From Adiantum capillus-veneris (Eukaryota; Streptophyta; Polypodiopsida; Polypodiales; Pteridaceae): a stretch of 64,000 nucleotides of DNA. The stretch lies in NCBI GenBank assembly GCA_014529385.2, contig CM043956.1, positions 62,338,620-62,402,619 of the forward strand. Direction: 5' to 3'. Made by a program: the position numbers and the translations under genes. Each line of letters starts with the position of its first letter. Position 1 is the first letter of the stretch. This document shows, piece after piece, positions 58,301 through 64,000 of this stretch. The notes below the pieces were generated by a model, which saw nothing but the letters and a program-made list of their open reading frames with translations, was not told the origin of the DNA and did no database searches.

Positions 58301-58414
58301 TCAATCAAACAAAGAGCAGCTTTATTGGAAAGACTGTTGTATCATCTCTCTACAATTGCATTGGGAACTTATGACCAAAACAACTACAATGCTTCGCCCA
58401 CAGACACTTCATAG
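55280..58414 (+). CDS. Element D RNase H end, integrase with duplicated HHCC, second retropepsin, W-repeat tail
   Basis: The open frame starts at 55064, but the native reading begins near 55280 (FVFFTDHQALLYLVN). Module 1 (about 55505-55835): KWSQNVVNLL ... HVQECAFH ... YWPGMKESVHEYV ... CIVC. Module 2 (about 55880-56215): EWSQYIVEYL ... HGGVGGGH ... WWPTLHMDAEEYV ... CDDC. The first His of each is 378 bp apart. Integrase core: WGIDYVGPI, IVSDRGTHF, YHPQANGQAEATNK (D, D, E present), then a GPLVIKDL region. Second protease: ARALLDSGAQTNLLS (DSG 57386-57394) and PLLLGQPW. C-tail (57700-58330): LVWRPKK, KQIWIPKK, KQIWIPK, KQVWVAK, KQIWIVKK in a Lys/Gln-rich context. The stop is TAG at 58412-58414. 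Confidence 0.9.
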   Translation, partial: FFTDHQALLYLVNKPCNTGRIVRWFIILLEFDFTVVVKKGKTHLRADHLSRLTNGEDPIGVDDDMPDAYLFNIEMIPKWSQNVVNLLTYGGEFDRRECNQKHIAIQQSKNLQLVAGRLYQLGNDHVLRLCINPEEYNIYLREAHVQECAFHCSRRNTYRNLLQLGVYWPGMKESVHEYVTVCIVCSSKPPAEYSILYQIMIAPEWSQYIVEYLTNRTFPEGTSKARQKSVETEARDYALIGDQLYKKGKDNQLRICASETEYVIILEQAHGGVGGGHFSGDKTTKLVLVAGIWWPTLHMDAEEYVKRCDDCQRTKVPLKRDDMPLRPMMGARAFAKWGIDYVGPISPPAYKTHAQYIIVATDYLTKWVEAKATQKADARTTAQFLYKYVFVRYGLPIEIVSDRGTHFINEVIEILLDEFMVIHRKSAPYHPQANGQAEATNKTICTVLTKIVSGSRTDWDQKLHSTLWAYRVAYKTSIGTTPYNMVFGLNAILPIEFLISTLRVAKDLEWTGHELSDRIDDLEKLDELRLKAVASIYAQKRRQKEFFDKHVRTKEFKVGDYVLVYTLKQHAKKLKKRGMGPLVIKDLSPSGAVKLATLDGEEMPNWISGCRVKKYLLPLTQDMLLKIHQEKLRVQKKKMILEEAQAEVKERMEKRRLLRQKQRNEGAIRINAVSITEMDNDKEEPIIECKVGTNQIKARALLDSGAQTNLLSLSLYRQLTNDTKLQTAKQELKSYSENSIKTVGCTVLHIQINQYVYPHMFYVVEDQATQHPLLLGQPWQKQYNAMIDWSSKSVLIKYEGESQSVKFTKGSETTPKEESKNKGKQQPEKKKKQWQPKVSIQLDFSSTRNSQHWIRKTSNNITAQPWEKKESKLVWRPKKVVPENTKVENRVFNTRQQSDSRQSRTVKQIWIPKKFMTAQSYSKQIWIPKICKQELPSVQSTETPRYFKSRKSTQRTKQVWVAKSLWQAQVKRKQIWIVKKNNKVKKNPSTDSTTEVPKPTQNPTTNPSIKQRAALLERLLYHLSTIALGTYDQNNYNASPTDTS

Positions 58415-60058
58415 TCGTCCGGGAGGACTCAGACTAGGAGGGGGGGAGCTATACAGGTATACAGGAGTTACAAAGCAGCTACAAGCGCCAAAAACAAAGA
58501 AAAACAAAAATTATATTACAAGGGCAGTGTCTTACATGATTTTGCAATTTTTATGTTTGATTGCGGATATTGATAATATTTATGCTCTTATATACCTTGT
58601 TTTGCAACAAGAAGAGATCAAATGATGAATTTGGGTCTCTAGACGTGTAAATATCACTAAATAAGAGTGTTTTTGGAGCTAAAAAGTGGAAAAAAGTGGT
58701 AATCCAAGTCCAAAAATCACAAATAAGTGTATATTCATATACACAGGGTTACCAGCTATTTATCGTATATGCTTGGAATTTTTTGGCTTCAATTTGCTAT
58801 TTTCCTTTATTTTTTATGATTTTCTTAATAAAAATAAAAGAAAAATAAAAAAGCAGGTGAAACGAGATTGGGAAAAAGAAAAGAATAGACGGTGATGGTC
58901 CTAATGACAAGGGCAACCCATGGTAAAAATTGGGTACAATTCTGAAAAAGTTGCGGAAAGCCCGAAATGACAAAATTTTGGCAAAGTGGACAGATTTCTC
59001 GGAAACAGGTCAAACGGAGTCCAAATTGAGAAATTTCAAATCCTAAAGTGCATTTCACGACGAGATAGGAGCACATGTCAAATTTGGTAACAAGTGATCC
59101 GGGAAGTCCGAAGTTAAGTATTTTTCACTTCACTTTCAAGCTCATTTCCACTATTACCTTCTTGGAGAGAGCAAAGAGCACACAGGAGCATCCAACCTTC
59201 TACAGCCTTCTACGACTGCTACGAGAGCTCAGAGGACACCAGACATGAGAGGTAGACTCGTTGCCATAAGCTTTTGTTGCTTATCATTAACTTTTGTCGC
59301 GAAAAATGACCAAAACCAAGAAACAAGAGCAGACGGGGAATGCGGTAGAATGCTAGGTAGTGGCACAACCGCCTAATCAAACCTTGCAAGAACTTATAGG
59401 TGGGTTACCATAGTATAGAAGATGGGTTTCTAACACTCAAAGCTCGAAAAAGAACGACTGGAAAAACCCTAGGTCAACAGAGCCTGCAAGAGGCAAACAG
59501 GAAAAAGTTGTCGAAACGACACAAAACTTCTCAGGAAGCTTAACAACATCGAGGGCAATGCAACCATGGAGTATCTCCAGGTTTGGACCACCAAAAGTAG
59601 GTCGGAACAACCGATTCGGCTGCGGACACACAAAGCGTCATTTTGGCATAACGGCTGAAATTGACGACCGAATGAAATGAAACTTCACAAGCAGCTTCAA
59701 ATATACATGGATGACTTATGTTTGCAAGCAAAACCCAAAAGAAAGCTAATTCACTTACCGATGGTGAAAAAGGCGCTTTCGGGCAACCAAAAGGAGAAAG
59801 ATGGAGAACGGGAAGCCAAAGTCAAGTTCAACCAAATAGATGGCTTCACAACATATCCAATGAGCTGGAAATGCAACTCTCGAGAAGAAAAGTTGAAGAA
59901 ATTCAACCCCACGGCAAAGAGACGACTTCGGAGACTGAAATGCCTATAAGGGGGCTTTTTAGCTAAACTGATGACTTTTTAAGTTGAAAACTAGTTAGCA
60001 GGGCTTAGGGCACTAGCACAAAGCATTCTTTGCACAAAAAGACCAACATTTCAAGAAA
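58415..60058 (+). other. Element D region between pol and the palindrome block
   Basis: This is largely non-coding. The frame at 59677-59949 (90 codons) is the only one of note; it contains IYMDDLC, encoded by 23 bases (59699-59721) identical to the RT catalytic region at 54649-54671, in a Lys-rich context. I do not call it a gene. Confidence 0.55.
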
Positions 60059-61563
60059 AGACATCATACGCGTATGATGTCTCACAGCATGAATTTCACA
60101 TCCAATTCAACATTTGAGTGGATAGCCTCATTCCACATGTTAATCACATACTATGAACCAAGTATCATGAGAATTGGAGTTAGAAAACCCAAGGAAAACC
60201 AAAAAGACGCAAAGTAGGCCATAAAATTGATTTTTGGTCCTAATTTTGTCAAAATAACTCCAAACTCATTGAAACTTTGTAGGATTGTTGATTAACACAT
60301 CTACAAGCTATCTGGAACCAAAAAGCACCATTTTGACACAAAAGACATCATACGCGTATGATGTCTATTTGCACTTACAGAGCCAAAACTGCTCATTTGT
60401 CATCATACATCCATTATATATATCTAATACATGCTACATATGAAATTTGGAACCATTTGGTCAAGAGGATCACCCCATTAGCCCAATTGAAGGAAAATCC
60501 TTCACCTAAAGCCTATTTTTGGCCCAAATCCAACATACTCAACACATCTACAAGCTATCTAGAACCAAAAAGCACCATTTTGACACAAAAGACATCATAC
60601 GCGTATGATGTCTATTTGCACTTACAGAGCCAAAACTGCTCATTTGTCATCATACATCCATTATATATATCTAATACATGCTACATATGAAATTTGGAAC
60701 CATTTGGTCAAGAGGATCACCCCATTAGCCCAATTGAAGGAAAATCCTTCACCTAAAGCCTATTTTTGGCCCAAATCCAACATACTCAACACATCTACAA
60801 GCTATCTGGAACCAAAAAGCACCATTTTGACACAAAAGACATCATACGCGTATGATGTCTATTTGCACTTACAGAGCCAAAACTGCTCATTTGTCATCAT
60901 ACATCCATTATATATATCTAATACATGCTACATATGAAATTTGGAACCATTTGGTCAAGAGGATCACCCCATTAGCCCAATTGAAGGAAAATCCTTCACC
61001 TAAAGCCTATTTTTGGCCCAAATCCAACATACTCAAGTCCAAACCAAGATTTGAGTAGATATAGTCTTTCACTAGTACATGGGGAGTCCACAGAACCAAT
61101 CCCATGCAAAATTGATGAAAAAGACATCATACGCGTATGATGTCTCCAGAGCCATTTTTAGCCCAAAATCTATCCAAACTTCATAAATTCACTGAATAAG
61201 CCTATCTAAAGCCAAATCCAAGCTTATAGAGAAATTTGGTCCAAAAATACACTAAAAAACATCATACGCGTATGATATCTCACTATGTGATTTTGGCACC
61301 TCAGGGCTTCAACCACCAAACAGAAGTGATCTACATGCCATTTGAAAGTGAACCACCAAGTTTTATCCAATTTGGATCATAAAATCCAAATCCCTTTCAA
61401 AATTTTTCCAAGAGCCGGAACTGGACTAAACTGGCCAGAACTTGACGAAATGGGATCCAAACTCAAATCCAAGCATATGATACTCATGTATACACTATCA
61501 GCTACAAGCACAACCAATATGAAGTCATTTTGACACAAAAGACATCATACGCGTATGATGTCT
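60059..61563 (+). repeat. Element D second palindrome block: seven 24-bp palindromes
   Basis: Copies lie at 60059-60082, 60343-60366, 60590-60613, 60837-60860, 61122-61145, 61257-61280 (two changes) and 61540-61563. The half-site is AGACATCATACG followed by its reverse complement. Spacings of 284, 247, 247, 285, 135 and 283 bp echo those of the leader (288, 125, 282). Outside the 247-bp triplication the intervening DNA is not obviously conserved. Confidence 0.95.
60294..61034 (+). repeat. Three tandem copies of a 247-bp unit
   Basis: Units start AACACATCTACAAGC at 60294, 60541 and 60788 and are nearly identical (one clear change, CTGGAACC to CTAGAACC in unit 2). Each carries one palindrome. 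The repeated 110-codon frames across it are by-products of the repeat and are not counted as genes. Confidence 0.95.
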
Positions 61564-61729
61564 CCAGCATGATTTTGAGCCCATTTTTCATATTCTTTCA
61601 CCTACCTTGCATCCTTAGGCCCTGAATAGCTCATGTTTCAATTTTCAAGTCATTTGGATAGTTAAAAGCTTCATTTCGGCTTTCAGTACTAAAAAGACGC
61701 TAACTTCTGAAATTGGAGTTACAGGATCC

Positions 61730-64000
61730 ATGGATTCCGCCAAGTTATCGGCAACGAAGAGAAAAAGACCGACAATCAAAGATGCTCTTGCAGAAGCGGA
61801 ACCCTTTTACATTCCAGCAGAAACCCTCAAGCCAACCAAAACTTGGGTGGAGGAAGCAGTATTGGAGAAAGAGGGAATAAAGATCTACCAGGGGACTTTC
61901 AGAGATCCTCAAGGGCAAGCGGTGGATGTACCGATGATCCCACAGGAATTGGTAAATTATAGCAGGTCAGAAGACATCAGTAGGTACCTGGAAAGGGCAG
62001 ACTTGCACAGTTTCTTCACCTCGAGACCATCAAGTGTGGATACAAGAAGAGTGTACGAGTTGGAAACATCCATTCAGAAGGATGGGAAAGCCACATTGAC
62101 AACCATGGATGGAGAGAAAGTAGAAGTACAGATCACTCCACAGCTCATTGCAGACGCATTGAAGCTGCACAACAAAGGGAGCTCTGTCAGGGAAAGAAGG
62201 GAGGCCATAGAGGTCTATGGATCCAAGAAACAGAATGCAACCTATGGAGATATGGCGGACCAAAGAGCGGCAACCCTTTGCCGACTGTACAACCAGTTTC
62301 TCCATGTTTGCAGTAAAAGACCGCAAAAGTATACGACACCGCCCCATGCCATTGCGACCACCATCACATGGGCATTAAAGAGCAATATGCCAAAAGATGT
62401 GAATTACGCTCAACACATCCACGAGCAAGTAATTGCCATGCACAACGAGAAGCCAAAGTACATAGGAGGAGCGGAAATTCTGACAAGAATAGCTTATGAA
62501 GCTATTGGAGCTAGAGATCAGTGGCCAAAGGTTCCCTCCCAGAATGAGTGGCTTAGAGAAGCCGACGAGGAGGAAGAACAGCCCGAAGTATCCAAGAGGG
62601 CGTCCACAAGAGCACGCCGGAAACTAGAAATAGTTTCAAAACCTGAAGGGGAGGTGGACGAGCCGCTTATGAAGAAAGTAAAGAAGAATGTTGCTCCCAA
62701 GCAAACCAAAAGTCAGAAAGTGGCAAGAATGGAAAGACTAGTGGAGCAGTTTAGAGCAGAAAGAGCTCTAAAGGGTGACTTTGAAGAAAAGTGGGTGCCA
62801 GACCCCACCAAAGTTGGAACTAGCTCAGCCAGGCCACATGTTGATCAATACGATCAATATATTAAAGCTTATGAGGAGTCAGAGGCTATACTGGAGCAGC
62901 AACCTGTCGAGCCATACACTGAAGAGGAGGTACAGCTTTTAAAAGCTGAGCTGAAAAAGGACGACAAGGGGAAAGGGAAAGTAGATGAGTCTACTAAATC
63001 TCAAGAGAAAGACGGGCAAGCCAACAAGGGGAAAGCCAAGGAAGCTGAGGACAGATACCCCTCTATGACTGATGTACCAAGCCCGAAGAAGACGAAAAAT
63101 ATCGTGGAAGAGACCACAATAGAGATGGACACAGATGATTTGGAAAAGCCGAAGGCCGAGACCAAAGAAAAGGAGATAGATCCAGTTCAGCAAAAGAAAA
63201 ATGATTCTGAGGATCTGATAGCAATAGGATACACTGAAGTAGAGGCCCTTGAGGCAGTTTATGGGATCACCCTACAAAAACAAGATGATTGGAGAGGGAC
63301 GGAGGAAAAAATAAAGAGTACAAAAGAAAGTGATAAGAAACTGGATGAACAGAACGTACTAGAAGAGCCGAAGCCAGTGGAGGTGGTGGCAGAAAGAGCT
63401 TTAGAGTTGACAGATGAAGATGAAAAAGACATGCACATGGTGCATGAACTGCTAGGCAAGATCAAAGAAAGATCCAGGGCAAAGGAAGTAGAGAGTGAGA
63501 CAGCCAAACAAAGGGAAGCAGAGTTGCAGAGGAAATTAGAGAATGCTATGACTGAATCTGAAAGTCATAAAGCATCACTCTATGACGCGGAAAATGAGAG
63601 AGACGGCTTGATACTTCAGCTAGCCGAAGCTTCAAGAGAGGTAACAAGTGCACAGGAAGCAAAGGAGCGGATAGAAGATGAGTTGGAGGCAGCCAAGGAT
63701 GAGCTCATTGAGCTAAGGGAAAGAGTCGAGCTCCAAGAAAGAACAATCACTAGACTCAGGACTACCCCTAGAGCTAGCAGAGCAGGAACCGAACAAGAGG
63801 GAGTTATCATACCAGCTTTGGAAGACCAGGTCCGAAGCTTACAAAGAGAGCTGAGATTAGAGCAAGTGCAAAGGTTGCACATTGCGGAGGGATCATTGGC
63901 CGTAGAGGAGAGGCTCACATTAGAAAATCAAACACTACTGACAGAGAATGAGGCCCTCCGCAAACAGCTCCAAGATCTACAAGAGCAACAAAGAAGAGAG
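61730..64000 (+). CDS. Element D third ORF, partial (continues past the window)
   Basis: From ATG at 61730 (MDSAKLSATKRKRPTIKDAL) the frame is open for 757 codons to the last base. Residues about 1-270 look globular: TWVEEAVLEKEGIKIYQGTF, FFTSRPSSVDTRRVYELE, VQITPQLIADALKL, HAIATTITWALKSNMPKD. This pattern (SRPxxVDxxxVxxFY/LE ... ITPxxIAxxL) resembles the N-terminal domain of extra ORFs in Athila/Tat-type plant elements. Residues about 290-560 are Lys/Glu-rich with KKxKK nuclear-signal-like runs. From about 580 a long heptad-rich coiled coil begins (AKQREAELQRKLENAM, ALEDQVRSLQRELRLEQ). No enzyme motif is visible. Minus-strand frames opposite it are shadows. A structural, nucleic-acid-binding or palindrome-binding role is inference only. 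Confidence 0.88.
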   Translation, partial: MDSAKLSATKRKRPTIKDALAEAEPFYIPAETLKPTKTWVEEAVLEKEGIKIYQGTFRDPQGQAVDVPMIPQELVNYSRSEDISRYLERADLHSFFTSRPSSVDTRRVYELETSIQKDGKATLTTMDGEKVEVQITPQLIADALKLHNKGSSVRERREAIEVYGSKKQNATYGDMADQRAATLCRLYNQFLHVCSKRPQKYTTPPHAIATTITWALKSNMPKDVNYAQHIHEQVIAMHNEKPKYIGGAEILTRIAYEAIGARDQWPKVPSQNEWLREADEEEEQPEVSKRASTRARRKLEIVSKPEGEVDEPLMKKVKKNVAPKQTKSQKVARMERLVEQFRAERALKGDFEEKWVPDPTKVGTSSARPHVDQYDQYIKAYEESEAILEQQPVEPYTEEEVQLLKAELKKDDKGKGKVDESTKSQEKDGQANKGKAKEAEDRYPSMTDVPSPKKTKNIVEETTIEMDTDDLEKPKAETKEKEIDPVQQKKNDSEDLIAIGYTEVEALEAVYGITLQKQDDWRGTEEKIKSTKESDKKLDEQNVLEEPKPVEVVAERALELTDEDEKDMHMVHELLGKIKERSRAKEVESETAKQREAELQRKLENAMTESESHKASLYDAENERDGLILQLAEASREVTSAQEAKERIEDELEAAKDELIELRERVELQERTITRLRTTPRASRAGTEQEGVIIPALEDQVRSLQRELRLEQVQRLHIAEGSLAVEERLTLENQTLLTENEALRKQLQDLQEQQRRE

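Larger units (their letters stand above)
37785..64000 (+). mobile_element. Element D: large Tat-like Ty3/gypsy retrotransposon, runs off the window
   Basis: In order: LTR (about 37785-38557), Tat/Athila-type primer site, leader with 24-bp palindromes, gag, zinc knuckles, protease, RT-RNase H, integrase, a second protease, a W-repeat tail, a second palindrome block with a tandem triplication, and a third ORF still open at 64000. The 3' LTR lies outside. Element E sits inside the coding frame (45116-54027). Without E the visible part of D is already over 17 kb, large for a Ty3 element but in line with Ogre/Tat sizes. Coding damage is light: one frameshift in gag and one in RNase H. Confidence 0.85.

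Noticed and set aside
60358-61058. Three identical 110-codon frames
   Set aside because: They exist only because the 247-bp unit has no stop in one frame; non-coding tandem repeat.
62030-63918. Minus-strand frames of 60-105 codons
   Set aside because: They lie opposite the continuous plus frame 61730-64000, have Ser/Leu-rich composition and no motifs.

Overview
The window is repeat-dominated plant nuclear DNA. Evidence: initiator-Met tRNA primer sites, a Tork/Tnt1-type copia element, a chromovirus with a C-terminal chromodomain, a Tat/Athila-type primer site, and a CACTA-type end. The microsatellite richness and deep LTR nesting fit a large-genome land plant; a fern is my best guess, but this is inference. 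No ordinary host gene, tRNA or rRNA was recognised.

Layout. 1-1600: GT, GA and G-run low-complexity DNA. 1600-3130: a degenerate LTR-like repeat (R1), with a second copy at 28720-30420. 3250-18543: a three-level nest. A decayed copia element (Copia-C, minus strand) was entered by a chromovirus (Gy-B, minus, TSD GCACC); a Tork copia element (Copia-A, plus, TSD ACATG) then entered the LTR of Gy-B. 18546-21740: the end of a CACTA-like transposon with a zinc-finger transposase fragment, about 1.7 kb of CCTAAG-type subterminal repeats and the terminus CACTACAAGAGA. 21741-26431: mostly structureless DNA. 26432-28664: a broken gag-like start followed by a long acidic ORF, next to R1 copy 2.

31800-37780 is the most unusual block. 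A plus-strand two-exon gene is followed by a nested palindrome (32672-33520). Then, on the minus strand, comes an intact 298-codon ORF ending in a clear histone H3 fold with a tail of about 206 residues, and upstream of it a decayed, spliced gene that looks like a large unclassified transposase. The transposase carries several stops and frameshifts; the histone ORF carries none.

37785-64000 (runs off the window): a large Tat-like Ty3 element (D, plus strand). It has a gag frame, two zinc knuckles, a retropepsin, RT-RNase H, an integrase with two tandem HHCC modules, a second retropepsin after integrase, a tail of KQ[IV]W[IV]xK repeats, and a third ORF (61730 to the window end). Eleven copies of a 24-bp palindrome (half-site AGACATCATACG plus its reverse complement) lie on both sides of the coding region. 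D is split inside its reading frame by a very young chromovirus (E, 45116-54027, minus, TSD CACCT). The two LTRs of E differ only in a C-run length as far as I could compare, and its single long gag-pol frame is broken by one TGA in RT.
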